DNA of 50,480 bases from the NCBI GenBank assembly GCA_902782465.1, contig CACZNH010000029.1, positions 1 through 50,480 on the forward strand. The letters are read 5' to 3'. Each line of letters opens with the position of its first letter. The first letter of the stretch is position 1. The position numbers and the translations under genes were made by a program. The notes below the pieces were generated by a model that searched no databases, was not told the origin of the DNA, and saw only the letters and a list, made by a program, of their open reading frames with translations. Source of the stretch: an uncultured Bacteroidales bacterium (lineage in GTDB: Bacteria > Bacteroidota > Bacteroidia > Bacteroidales > Muribaculaceae). Shown here piece after piece: positions 33,941 to 43,686 of this stretch.

Positions 33941-34702
33941 ATGACACGAGAAATGAAAACTTGGATTACTACGGCATTGCTTGCCATGGCCCTGTTGTTT
34001 CCCCTGCAGGCAAGCGCAAGGGATTTCAGCAAGGAGACGCTGAACTATGAAATCGTCTATCACTGGGGCATGATATGGAAACATGCCGCCGACGCGACAC
34101 TGAGCATCAGCAAGACCAAGGACGGCGGCTACTACTCGCAACTCACGGGCAAGACGCGCTCGTGGGCCGACAAGGTCTATCCCGTGCGCGACACCCTGCG
34201 CTGCACGATGGACTCCAAGCTCAGGCCCCTGCGCTACGAGAAAGCCACCCACGAGAAGGACTACTATGCCCGCGACGTCATCAAGTTCTCCTACGACTAC
34301 AGCCACACCAAAGCCCACTGCACACGCTACCGCAAGAAAGGCAATACCTCGATTGAACTGAGTGCAAAGGCACAGGCCTATGACATGGTGAGCGTTTTCT
34401 ACATGCTGCGCAACCTGGACTACGACGAGTTGAGCCGCAACAAGAACTACACCACCGTCATCTTCTCGGGCAAAGAGAAGGAGTACCTCACCATCAACTA
34501 CAAGGGTGTGGAGAGCATCAAGATGCGCGACGGCAAGAAACGTCAGGCCCACTGCATCCACTTCCGCTTCACCCAAGAGGGCGGCAAGAAGTCTAGCGAC
34601 AACATCACCGTGTGGCTCTCTACCGACGACAGCCGCATCCCCCTGCTCCTGGTCGGCAAACTGCCCGTGGGCGAGGTGAAATGCTACTACACGGGATCGT
34701 GA
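33941..34702 (+). CDS. DUF3108 domain protein, exported
   Basis: This 253-residue protein has a signal peptide and then one DUF3108 domain: 'LNYEIVYHWGMIWKHAADAT', 'GKTRSWADKVYPVRDTL', 'YDMVSVFYMLRNLDYDELS' and the C-terminal 'NITVWLSTDDSRIPLLLVGK'. These are beta-rich periplasmic proteins of unknown function. A start at 33953 (MKTWITT) gives a cleaner signal peptide than 33941 (MTREMKT). It may be co-transcribed with the cohesin-like gene. A shared terminator follows at 34868. Confidence 0.82.
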   Translation: MTREMKTWITTALLAMALLFPLQASARDFSKETLNYEIVYHWGMIWKHAADATLSISKTKDGGYYSQLTGKTRSWADKVYPVRDTLRCTMDSKLRPLRYEKATHEKDYYARDVIKFSYDYSHTKAHCTRYRKKGNTSIELSAKAQAYDMVSVFYMLRNLDYDELSRNKNYTTVIFSGKEKEYLTINYKGVESIKMRDGKKRQAHCIHFRFTQEGGKKSSDNITVWLSTDDSRIPLLLVGKLPVGEVKCYYTGS

Positions 34703-34734
34703 GGAGTTAGGAATTAGGAGTTAGAAGCGTAGGG

Positions 34735-34860
34735 CTTCGCTTTGGCGTGGCCAAGTCCCGCAAGGGACGGCAAGAATAAAGGCAGGTGGTAAAGCGAACC
34801 TGCGGTTCGCGGAACCCCTGCAAAAGGATAAACAAATATACTAGCCCTGTAAGGGCGACG
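34735..34860. repeat. Compound hairpin repeat (copy 1)
   Basis: In order: AGTCCC-gcaa-GGGAC (34754-34767), a spacer, a long stem GGCAGG...CCTGC (34781-34821) that encloses GCGAACC-tgc-GGTTCGC, then GCCCT-gta-AGGGC (about 34844-34857). The first two parts return with changed but still pairing bases at 50403-50468. Confidence 0.7.
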
Positions 34861-34867
34861 GAAAACA

Positions 34868-34905
34868 AAAATCCCGCAGGCCGTTGGCTTGCGGGATTCT
34901 GTTTC
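34868..34905. terminator. Bidirectional terminator between convergent genes
   Basis: AATCCCGCA-g-GCC-gtt-GGC-t-TGCGGGATT forms a long stem, with TTTCTTTAAT on the plus side and TTTTGTTTTCC on the minus side. It ends both the DUF3108 gene and the lipocalin-like gene. Confidence 0.85.
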
Positions 34906-34925
34906 TTTAATAACTGATGTGTCGA

Positions 34926-35444
34926 TTAGTTCTCGATAGTAGCGAAGCGAACAAAGTTCACCGTCGTACCTTCATTGGTCATCTCGAGCGATGCTTCCCC
35001 CACCTTGACGGTGTTCTCTTGAACTGCAGCAAACTGCTCCTTGAATTCGGGGCTCTTGAAAATTGCGTTGATTTGAGACTTGATCATGGGATTAGCACCG
35101 ACCTGACCATTCACCGAGATGCTCAGAATCTCATACTTGTAGGTATCGATGTCAGGGGTCAGGGTCAGCTTATCACCCTCGAGGGTATAAGTGCCCTTGA
35201 TATCGATGCTGGTGGCAATCTCCAGGGCCATAGTGGGAGCAGGCTCCGTCGACATCGTGAGCTCGTCAATGAAGGAGTAGGTGCCGTCCTCGTTAAAGGT
35301 GCAGGTAAGGTTCTGAATCTCCAGCGACCCATCCTCGGCAGTTTCAATAATGGGTTGCATGCTGCGCCAAGTGCCGCAAATCGACTGCGCCTGAACGGTC
35401 ATTACCGCCATCAGGGCAATAAGAGAAAATAAAACTTTCTTCAT
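34926..35444 (-). CDS. Lipocalin-like secreted protein
   Basis: This 172-residue protein has a signal peptide (MKKVLFSLIALMAVMTVQAQ) and a lipocalin-like beta domain that starts 'SICGTWRSMQPIIET' and has 'CTFNEDGTYSFIDELTM' and 'IKGTYTLEGDKLTLTPDID', the pattern of lipocalin_4/5-type proteins in Bacteroidota ('GTW ... F..DGT ... G.Y...GD.L'). Function unknown. The start at 35444 is chosen because it opens the signal peptide and follows a TACTTTTG box; the frame is open further upstream to 35585. Confidence 0.75.
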   Translation of the reverse strand: MKKVLFSLIALMAVMTVQAQSICGTWRSMQPIIETAEDGSLEIQNLTCTFNEDGTYSFIDELTMSTEPAPTMALEIATSIDIKGTYTLEGDKLTLTPDIDTYKYEILSISVNGQVGANPMIKSQINAIFKSPEFKEQFAAVQENTVKVGEASLEMTNEGTTVNFVRFATIEN

Positions 35445-35470
35445 AATCAATTCATTATTTGTTAACGTCA

Positions 35471-35478
35471 CAAAAGTA
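35471..35478 (-). promoter_or_regulatory. -7 box (TACTTTTG) of the lipocalin-like gene
   Basis: The minus strand reads TACTTTTG 26 bp upstream of the start codon at 35444. It shows that the longer open frame upstream is not translated. Confidence 0.6.
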
Positions 35479-35606
35479 AGCATATTTTTTAATCCACAGC
35501 ATGATTTGACATCATTTTTTGACATCACCACCACGCTTACACCGTTATAAGATACCCAAACCGCCAAAAAGTTTAAAGCCCCCACCCTTAAAAAAAGTCC
35601 AAATGG

Positions 35607-35638
35607 TTTGCAGATTTAAAATATTATTTATAATTTTG
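35607..35638 (+). promoter_or_regulatory. Promoter (TTTG-N20-TAATTTTG) of the DUF4143 ATPase gene
   Basis: TTTG at 35607-35610, 20 bp, TAATTTTG at 35631-35638; 29 bp to the ATG. Confidence 0.7.
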
Positions 35639-35667
35639 TGGCAATTATTTTAAATCATATTTAAAAG

Positions 35668-36969
35668 ATGGTTGATAAGCAGATTCTCAAACAGATACTC
35701 GCCTCTAATCAGAGAGATGTCGAGAGGTACGAAATCGTGCCACGCCAGCTGCCTACGGATGAATATCCGCGGCAAGTTTTTATGGGCGTGCGACGTGCAG
35801 GAAAATCATTCATGCTTTACCAGAAGATGCAACAAATGCTTGCCGAAGGGCATGGATGGAACGAGATGCTGTACCTTAACTTTGAGGATGATCGTCTCGA
35901 GAACTTCACGATAGAGGACTTCGAACGCATTCTTGAATGTCACACCGAGATGTATGACGCGCGCCCAATGCTGTTCCTCGACGAGATTCAGAACATCAAT
36001 GGATGGGATAAGTTTGCCAGGAGACTGGCCGACGCCAAGTACAAGGTATGGATTACAGGAAGCAACGCCAAGATGTTCTCCAGCGAAATCATGACCACAT
36101 TGGGAGGTCGTTACATGACCACCGAAGTGTATCCCTACGATTTCAAGGAATACTTGAGAGCATGCGACATCAAGTGGGACAGTAACACGCTGCTGGCCAC
36201 AGAGGACCGTTCCAAGATAATCAGGCAATGGAATGAGTATCTCTGTTGGGGTGGATTGCCTGAATCCATTGGGCTAACCATCAAGCGAGATTACCTGAGC
36301 AGTACATTCCAAAAAATCTATCTGAGCGACATCTGCAATCGCAATAGGATTTCCTATCCGAGCAGTTTGCGCCTGTTGCTGAAGAAACTTGCTGAGAATG
36401 TCTGCAAATTTGTAACTTATAACCGCCTGGCCCACGTGCTTTCGTCGGTGAGTGGCAAAATCACCACTCCCACCGTGAGGTCATATATTGAATTCAGCGA
36501 GACGGCATGGTTGTTGCTCAGGTTGCGCAACATCAATGCCCCCTTTGCCGACCGCGAGACATCAAGCAAATACTATTTTGTTGACAATGGCGTACTCAAT
36601 CTCTTCCTCATCAATGGAGAATCAGCACTATTGGAGAATGCCGTTGCACTGGCTCTATTCCGCCGATATGGGCATGACACCAACAATGAGCGGATATTCT
36701 TCTATAACAAACACATCGAGGTGGACTTTTATGTTCCCGAGGACAAACTTGCCATACAGGTTTCTTACAGCATCAAAAAATTGGATGACACCTTCAACCG
36801 CGAAGTCAATGCACTAAAGGCACTGCCCAAGGTGTTACCCTGCGAAAAAAGACTTATCCTCACCAATGACGAAGAGTCCACCATTACTGATGAATACGGC
36901 ACTATTGAGGTGAAACCCGTCTGGAAATGGCTACTGGAAGTCTCTAACAACAACGCTATAATGTTTTAG
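35668..36969 (+). CDS. AAA ATPase with C-terminal DUF4143 domain
   Basis: This 433-residue protein has Walker A 'GVRRAGKS' (residues 40-47), Walker B 'MLFLDEIQN' (101-109), sensor 1 'VWITGSNAKMFSSE' with 'TTLGGRYMTTEVYPYDFKEY', and a C-terminal DUF4143 region with 'KYYFVDNGVLNLFL' and the nuclease-like 'IEVDFYVPE'. It belongs to the widespread, poorly understood family of solitary ATPases found in accessory regions of Bacteroidota and archaea. Composition is AT-rich compared with the housekeeping genes nearby. Confidence 0.88.
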   Translation: MVDKQILKQILASNQRDVERYEIVPRQLPTDEYPRQVFMGVRRAGKSFMLYQKMQQMLAEGHGWNEMLYLNFEDDRLENFTIEDFERILECHTEMYDARPMLFLDEIQNINGWDKFARRLADAKYKVWITGSNAKMFSSEIMTTLGGRYMTTEVYPYDFKEYLRACDIKWDSNTLLATEDRSKIIRQWNEYLCWGGLPESIGLTIKRDYLSSTFQKIYLSDICNRNRISYPSSLRLLLKKLAENVCKFVTYNRLAHVLSSVSGKITTPTVRSYIEFSETAWLLLRLRNINAPFADRETSSKYYFVDNGVLNLFLINGESALLENAVALALFRRYGHDTNNERIFFYNKHIEVDFYVPEDKLAIQVSYSIKKLDDTFNREVNALKALPKVLPCEKRLILTNDEESTITDEYGTIEVKPVWKWLLEVSNNNAIMF

Positions 36970-37014
36970 ACTAAAAAGACTTCTAACTAATATTTACCAA
37001 ATAACTACATTCTT

Positions 37015-38265
37015 ATGAATTTATTCCATATTCAATCGGCTTCGAACACAACTCTAAAGGTTACACTCGGTGAGTATATTAGAAATAATTCGAAATTCTC
37101 GTTATGCTGCAAATTGGTGATAACTATACTTCTATTGTGCTTTTTCAGCCATCTGTTATGGTCTGCATACCGAGTTCCTGAACATTTCACCGAAATTCAT
37201 ATTGGAACCTCTTCATTAATGGATACTGGTGCTGTGCACATCTCTGTCGTGAGGAATTATTCATGGGATAAACCAAATATCGGTGAAATTGTTCTTTATG
37301 GGGCACTGTGGAATGAAAAGAATAATAACGGAACATTTTACTCAAGTCTTTCAAAAGAAGACAAAGTCAGATCGTATGCAACATCACTTCTCGATACCAC
37401 GGACATAGACCCCAATTCGTATTTTAATTTGGCTTATCTGACCATTAAAACCAAAAACCGTCACCATTTTGGGCGCCATTATGCTGTCTATCCTAAAAAA
37501 TCCGTTTTTTTTAAAGATGATACACTCCAAATGCATTCAAATTATTACTGGCAATATGGGAACTACAAAATGGGGAATATCAATAACAAGTATTGCAATG
37601 GACAGATATGGACTTTCCCCATACATAGGCTATTTGAATTTCGTAAAAATCAGGTTGACAAGAGTTGGGGAATAACCGAGAACTATATTATAGTATCTGA
37701 TAGTGACATGGTTATCCCCGTGTCTCGATCTTTAACTGCTGACGATTGGAAAAGGCCTAATTTATTGCTAAACTTTGAAGATCTTAGAAAAGCCGAAGTA
37801 GTATTCAAAACCACTACTGCCACAACACAATACATTGCCAGTTTGACGATTGACTATGTTGGCTCAACTGATTTCATTGGCATAAAACCAGAACCTGATG
37901 TAGTGGGCGATAGCTACATCAGATACACCAATCGCGATAAACTATGGAGTATTGCACACGATGGCCTTAGATTTCATGCAAGGTTCAATGAACTTGAGAA
38001 TCTGCACGAAATCAGAATGTTCGCATTAACGGCATTGGTGACAATATTGATTACACTGTTATTATCAATTCTCTACAAACTTGCTTTACAATATTTCAAA
38101 AAGAAAAAGTTTAAACATCCTAAGTGGGTAATCATCGGTATGATGCTCTTGGGGGTTATCACAATTTTCGGTATATGGGCATTTATGGGGTATTATGATA
38201 GTAACAAATATGAACCACTGAAATTTGAAACACTAGACAATGGCAAAGATTGGGAACCACTGTAG
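37015..38265 (+). CDS. Membrane protein, family not recognised
   Basis: This 416-residue protein has one helix near residues 30-52 ('CKLVITILLLCFFSHLLWSA'), a large extracytoplasmic domain of about 280 residues (rich in Tyr, Asn, Lys, Thr), and two C-terminal helices near 342-362 and 374-395, ending with a short acidic tail. No motif was recognised. The gene is strongly AT-rich and follows the DUF4143 gene after 45 bp without a visible promoter of its own, so the two may form one acquired unit. Confidence 0.65.
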   Translation: MNLFHIQSASNTTLKVTLGEYIRNNSKFSLCCKLVITILLLCFFSHLLWSAYRVPEHFTEIHIGTSSLMDTGAVHISVVRNYSWDKPNIGEIVLYGALWNEKNNNGTFYSSLSKEDKVRSYATSLLDTTDIDPNSYFNLAYLTIKTKNRHHFGRHYAVYPKKSVFFKDDTLQMHSNYYWQYGNYKMGNINNKYCNGQIWTFPIHRLFEFRKNQVDKSWGITENYIIVSDSDMVIPVSRSLTADDWKRPNLLLNFEDLRKAEVVFKTTTATTQYIASLTIDYVGSTDFIGIKPEPDVVGDSYIRYTNRDKLWSIAHDGLRFHARFNELENLHEIRMFALTALVTILITLLLSILYKLALQYFKKKKFKHPKWVIIGMMLLGVITIFGIWAFMGYYDSNKYEPLKFETLDNGKDWEPL

Positions 38266-38294
38266 CAATATGTTATAACAAATTTCATTAATTC

Positions 38295-38322
38295 GGGGGC
38301 ACCTCAAAAATGAAGTGCCCCC
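38295..38322. terminator. Bidirectional terminator between the membrane-protein gene and eno
   Basis: GGGGGCAC pairs perfectly with GTGCCCCC (loop about 12 nt) and is flanked by TTAATTC and GATTAAT, serving both convergent genes. Confidence 0.75.
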
Positions 38323-38353
38323 GATTAATGGTTTCAATTCGCCGTTAGGGAAA

Positions 38354-39670
<1,317 letters not shown>

Positions 39671-39705
39671 CTATTTATAAAATTGTTGATATCATTTAGT
39701 GGGTG

Positions 39706-39736
39706 CAAAGATAATAAATTCTAAGCGCTTAACAAA
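39706..39736 (-). promoter_or_regulatory. eno promoter (TTTG-N19-TATCTTTG)
   Basis: On the minus strand TTTG (39736-39733), 19 bp, TATCTTTG (39713-39706), 44 bp before the start codon. Confidence 0.8.
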
Positions 39737-39787
39737 ATTTTCCATGCTTTTAAATCATCGGACTATGCAACCGATTGACACAAAAGT

Positions 39788-39815
39788 CCTCTTGTCCTAC
39801 TCAAAAACAAGAGGC
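39788..39815. other. Isolated hairpin in the eno/transpeptidase gap
   Basis: CCTCTTGT pairs with ACAAGAGG across an 11-nt loop. No T run follows. The role is unknown; it lies upstream of the candidate small-RNA promoter. Confidence 0.45.
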
Positions 39816-39859
39816 CATATGAAGATTTATCGACAAAATAGGCCTATTGGTATATATTT

Positions 39860-39892
39860 TTTGATTTGCAACATTTGTATGTATTATTTTTG
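39860..39892 (+). promoter_or_regulatory. Promoter (TTTG-N21-TATTTTTG) of a candidate small RNA
   Basis: TTTG at 39860-39863 and TATTTTTG at 39885-39892 with 21 bp between. There is no start codon on the plus strand between here and the terminator at 39994. Confidence 0.55.
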
Positions 39893-39897
39893 CGAGC

Positions 39898-40033
39898 GAA
39901 AAGAATAACGGTATTTTCTTGATAAAAATCAAGACAGCAACATCAGTTACATTTTCATAACCACAAGTTTATAGTTTTTATTAGCACACAAACGAGTCCG
40001 TTTCCTTTGGATAAGGCGACGGATTCTTTTTTT
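39898..40033 (+). ncRNA. Candidate small non-coding RNA
   Basis: A complete promoter is followed after about 100 nt by an intrinsic terminator (GAGTCCGT ... ACGGATTC plus seven T, 39994-40033), giving an RNA of about 135 nt. It has an internal hairpin CTTGAT-aaaa-ATCAAG (about 39917-39932) and no ATG. It matches no RNA family I recognise (not SRP, 6S, tmRNA or RNase P). It could regulate in trans or be a by-product of an old gene. Confidence 0.5.
39994..40033 (+). terminator. Intrinsic terminator of the candidate small RNA
   Basis: An 8-bp outer stem (one G-T pair) with an inner CCTT/AAGG stem is followed by TTTTTTT. Confidence 0.75.
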
Positions 40034-40057
40034 ATTGCACAGTTCCAAGCTTTTTAG

Positions 40058-40065
40058 TAATTTTG
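40058..40065 (+). promoter_or_regulatory. -7 box (TAATTTTG) of the L,D-transpeptidase gene
   Basis: TAATTTTG lies 23 bp upstream of the ATG at 40089, directly after the small-RNA terminator. Confidence 0.55.
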
Positions 40066-40088
40066 CGCTGAATAAATAAATATTAAAT

Positions 40089-40748
40089 ATGCACTTTAAA
40101 CTCTCGATACTGATTTCCCTGATGCTGCCCATAGGTGCAACTGCTTGCTCCAATGGCACCAATGAGACACAGCCAGCTACCGCCATAACCCAGCTTGCCG
40201 ACAGTGACAGCCTGAAGCCCGCACTGCAGCTGCCACCGCTGCCCGACAAGCCCAGCGGCACCGCATTCATCGTCGTTTCCAAGCAAAACCAGGTGCTCAG
40301 CGTGTATGACCGCAATGCCACGGGCGACACTGTGTTGGTGGCACAGTATCCCTGCTGCATGGGCAAGAACAAGGGCAACAAGCAACGGCGCGGCGACATG
40401 CGCACTCCCGAGTCGCCAACAGGCAAGCCCTTCAAAATCACAATGATTCAGGATGCCTCGACATGGAAGCACGATTTCAAGGACGGCCGCGGCGAGATCA
40501 AGGCTTACGGCCACTGGTTCCTGCGCCTGGAGACGCCCGGACACCGCGGCATCGGCATCCATGGCAGCACCAACAACGAGAACACCGTCCCCGGCCGCGC
40601 CAGTGAGGGCTGCATCCGCCTGCTCGACAAGGACATCATCACCCTGAAGGAGCACTTTGCCTACGTCGGCATGCCTGTCACCGTCCAGCGCGAGGACCAA
40701 GCCCCCTTCACCTGGGAACTCCGTGCCAGCAACACCAAAGGCGAATGA
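40089..40748 (+). CDS. L,D-transpeptidase (YkuD domain), probable lipoprotein
   Basis: This 219-residue protein starts with a signal sequence that ends at Cys20 ('IGATAC'), a weak lipobox. The YkuD catalytic motif is 'GIGIHGSTNNENTVPGRASE' followed by 'GCIRL', with His158 and nucleophile Cys175. 'FIVVSKQNQVLSVYDRN' opens the domain. Such enzymes make 3-3 cross-links in peptidoglycan or attach proteins to it. It is a single gene with its own promoter. Confidence 0.88.
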   Translation: MHFKLSILISLMLPIGATACSNGTNETQPATAITQLADSDSLKPALQLPPLPDKPSGTAFIVVSKQNQVLSVYDRNATGDTVLVAQYPCCMGKNKGNKQRRGDMRTPESPTGKPFKITMIQDASTWKHDFKDGRGEIKAYGHWFLRLETPGHRGIGIHGSTNNENTVPGRASEGCIRLLDKDIITLKEHFAYVGMPVTVQREDQAPFTWELRASNTKGE

Positions 40749-40848
40749 AGTCCGCTCTCTCTGATGTAATCAGTTTACTCTCATCGTTGACGCACGAGTG
40801 ATAACTGTTGCGTCCCCATCTTTCGTGTCAGGAAGAAAAGCGCTCATC

Positions 40849-42127
40849 CTACGGCACGCACACGGCACGCACATAGTAGGCACAATTACGGGGTGCCCAC
40901 ATGAGCCACCACACTGCATCTTCTTGACTAAAGCTCCGGCCGTAGGCGTAGAAAGGTATTCCGGCATTGAGCGTGCGTGACCAGTAGTCGTAGCGCTCTG
41001 TGGCCGGTATGAAGATGCTGTTGCCATTAGGCCCAGTAACCAAGCGGCCTTCCACACCGTCTTTTTCTGCCCACTTCCAGACGCAGTTCTCCTCCAGCTC
41101 GGTGAATTGCTCGTTGCTTGGTATGCGCCATGCCGGGCCCCAGTTCACCCAAGCGGCATCGTCTTCAGGCTCGAGTTCCGTCAGGTTGTCAACCATGCCA
41201 TAGGCGCTATTGGTGCAATACTTGGTCAACGAGTTGTAGTTACCCTCACACAACTTGTAGTTACTCCAATCATAATAGTCCTTGGTCACAGTCGGCATTT
41301 TCAGGGGCCGTTCCATTAACCAGCAGCACGTCAATCAGGAGCACCACGTCGGCAATATCAACGGCGCCGTCGCTGTTCACGTCACCGCGCATGGGTGCCG
41401 GCTTCTCGCTGAAATAGCCGGGGTTGTCGGGGCCGCCATCGATGTGGGCATAAGTCTTGTCCCTCGGGTTGGATGCGTCCCAGGCTGTGCCCTGGCCGCC
41501 CACTATGGCAAAGTTGTTTGCGAACATATGCTCTGATTGAGTGACGCAATCGGTGTTCCAGCCACTGCCCACATAGATGGTTTTCAGTTCGAGACAGAAT
41601 GAGAACATCATGTCCATGTCGGTCACATTGGCTGTGTTCCAGTTGGACAGGTCAAGGGTCTTTAGTTTTTCGCAGTCCCCGAACATTGCGTACATCGAGG
41701 TCACCTTATCGGTGTTAAAGTGACTCACGTCGATGTGCTCCAAATTAGTGCTGTGCCCGAACATCCAGTTCATAATGGTCACCTCGCTGGTGTTCAGGTA
41801 CTCCAGACCGATAATGGTGTCAATTTTATTCATCCCATAAAACCAATCGTAGGTTGTCGTCGGGCGGGCATCGGCAAACGAGGGGTCAATGACCGCATTG
41901 GTCACCTCGCTACAGGTGTGGTCCAATTCCCAACCGACTCTGTTGATTCCCGTGTTCAGGTCGTAGATCCTGCCCAGGCGGGAATCGCGCTGGTTGTCGT
42001 AGTAGAACGACAGCGCCGTGTTATCCGCCGTGTACACAGCATAGGCCTCTTGGGCACTGACGCCAAGGGCGCACATCATGGCCACCACCAGGACGAGCGT
42101 CCGAAAAAGTAATGATTCTTTTTACAT
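40849..42127 (-). pseudogene. BspA-like (DUF285) dockerin gene fused out of frame to a FISUMP-type domain
   Basis: Read from 42127: ATG is followed at once by TAA, then an open frame with the rest of a signal peptide ('KESLLFRTLVLVVAMMCALG'), a DUF285 leucine-rich region ('MFGDCEKLKTLDLSNWNTAN') and one dockerin loop ('GDVNSDGAVDIADVVLLIDV'). The frame ends at 41270 inside the second dockerin loop ('PENADCDQ'). The other frame continues as a Fibrobacter-major-paralogous (FISUMP) domain, 'YYDWSNYKLCEGNYNSLTKY' to 'RAVCVP' (stop at 40849), lacking that domain's usual N-terminal part. Three lesions are visible: nonsense at codon 2, truncated dockerin, and truncated fusion partner. It is probably inactive. 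Confidence 0.75.
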
Positions 42128-42276
42128 AATGCGAGCAATTTATAACGTGAATAATGTAATTTGCTGCAAAAACACGAAAAAATATTTGTTTTTCACCCTC
42201 TCAAATTATCAAATCCCACAGCCTGCTACATCGGAACAACTCGTGACAGTGGCTTCGCTACAGATGTCACAAAGAT

Positions 42277-42338
42277 AAAAACGGCCGGCTGCTTGGGGCA
42301 GTCGGTCGCTTCGTGTTTTACTGATGTGGCACCTCAGG
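42277..42338 (-). repeat. tRNA-Phe 3' end plus terminator repeat, R3
   Basis: AAAAACGGCCGGCTGC ... CAGTCGGTCGCTTCGTG is followed by the core GATGTGGCACCTCAGG (42323-42338), one base different from the core at the tRNA. Read on the minus strand it is the last bases of tRNA-Phe followed by its terminator hairpin. Confidence 0.75.
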
Positions 42339-42391
42339 TCTCGGACGGATGAGTCTTAACCCTCGGTTACCATTTTTACAACCAGGTATAT

Positions 42392-43486
42392 CTAATTCCA
42401 GGCGCCGCTCAGGATGATGTCGATGACGGCGTTGACGTCGGCGATGTTGATTGCGCCATCGCCATTCACGTCGGCAGCAGCGTTGTTTCCATTTCCGCTT
42501 AAGATGATGTTGATGATGGCATTCACATCAGCAATATTGACCCCACGGTCGCCATTAATGTCTCCAGGCACATCAGGCTTCAAGTCTTCAACAATCCGTC
42601 CGAAATAGGGATACCAGTGCGCGTCGGCTCGATAGATGTCGCCCGTCCCTTGCAGTACATGAAGCGTGCGTCCCGAATAGTCTGCAGACATATCATAAAA
42701 CGCATAAGAACTCATTTGGACCGCAGTTGGGTTGGCAATATAACTATACATATCCTTCAAACTCAAGCAGGCATGGAACGCATCATCCTTGATGGAGGTG
42801 ACCGAGTTCGGAATAGTCACACTCATCAGACCGCTGCAGTGATCAAACGCAGAGTCGCCGATGGTGGTGACCGAGTTCGGGATGGTCACGCTCATCAGAC
42901 TGCTACAGTATCGAAAAGCACCCTCACCAATGTAAATGACTGAGTTTGGGATCGTCACACTCGTCAGTCCAATGCATTCATTGAATGCCCAATTGCCGAT
43001 TGACGTGACCGAGTTGGGAATAGTGATGCTGATAAGACCGCTACATCCTGAGAAGACCTCATCACCGATATAAGTGACCGAATTGGAGATGGTCACACTC
43101 GTCAGACCACTGCAGTAAGAAAAAGCGCCGTTGCCAATGAAGGTGACCGAGTTGGGAATGGACACGCTCATCAGACCGCTGCAGGAATCAAACGCTGAGA
43201 CACCGATGGAGGTGACCGAGTTTGGGATCGTGACGCTGGTCAGGCTGCTGCAGTTATAGAACGCAAACTTGCCGATAGAAGTTACCAGGTAGGTTGTTCC
43301 ATTGCAGGTGACGGTGGCGGGGATAGTGACAGAGCCTGAATAGTCATATAAACCATTGTAGGTCACAGTGGCCTCGTTGCCGTTGATGTTGTAAAAGATG
43401 CCATCGACCTCGAAGTCGTAGGCCGTCGCGAGTGCGGGCATCAGGATAGCCAGCAACAGGATGGAGAAACGTAAGAGTTGTTTCAT
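42392..43486 (-). CDS. BspA-like leucine-rich-repeat surface protein with intact C-terminal dockerin pair
   Basis: This 364-residue protein has a signal peptide (MKQLLRFSILLLAILMPALA), then 'YDFEVDGIFYNINGNEATVT', about eight 23-residue LRR_5 repeats (consensus 'LTSVTIPNSVTSIGxxAFxxC'), a linker and two complete dockerin loops ('DINGDRGVNIADVN', 'DVNGDGAINIADVN') at the very C-terminus. LRR_5 proteins of this group are surface adhesins. It has its own promoter (TACATTTG at 43548-43555, minus). It is the last intact member of the array downstream of tRNA-Phe. Confidence 0.86.
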   Translation of the reverse strand: MKQLLRFSILLLAILMPALATAYDFEVDGIFYNINGNEATVTYNGLYDYSGSVTIPATVTCNGTTYLVTSIGKFAFYNCSSLTSVTIPNSVTSIGVSAFDSCSGLMSVSIPNSVTFIGNGAFSYCSGLTSVTISNSVTYIGDEVFSGCSGLISITIPNSVTSIGNWAFNECIGLTSVTIPNSVIYIGEGAFRYCSSLMSVTIPNSVTTIGDSAFDHCSGLMSVTIPNSVTSIKDDAFHACLSLKDMYSYIANPTAVQMSSYAFYDMSADYSGRTLHVLQGTGDIYRADAHWYPYFGRIVEDLKPDVPGDINGDRGVNIADVNAIINIILSGNGNNAAADVNGDGAINIADVNAVIDIILSGAWN

Positions 43487-43547
43487 TTCCTTATGTATTA
43501 AAAGTTAATATTCTTGTGATTAAATCATTGATTAATGATCTCGGTCG

Positions 43548-43555
43548 CAAATGTA
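43548..43555 (-). promoter_or_regulatory. -7 box (TACATTTG) of the 42392 gene
   Basis: Minus strand TACATTTG, 61 bp upstream of the start codon, in a region conserved with the upstream regions of the other two array genes. Confidence 0.5.
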
Positions 43556-43611
43556 ATAATAATTTTTCTATATTCATCACAATCATGCATATTTTTTCCA
43601 TACATCCACAC

Positions 43612-43674
43612 AAAAAAACGGCCGGCTGCGCAGGCAGTCGGTCGCTTCGTGTTTTTTTGATGTGGTACCTCAGG
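43612..43674 (-). repeat. tRNA-Phe 3' end plus terminator repeat, R2
   Basis: CAAAAAAACGGCCGGCTGCG ... CAGTCGGTCGCTTCGTG precedes the core GATGTGGTACCTCAGG (43659-43674). The T-run/AT-rich region to the left is also shared with R0 and R1. Confidence 0.8.
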
Positions 43675-43686
43675 TCTCGTTGCGGA

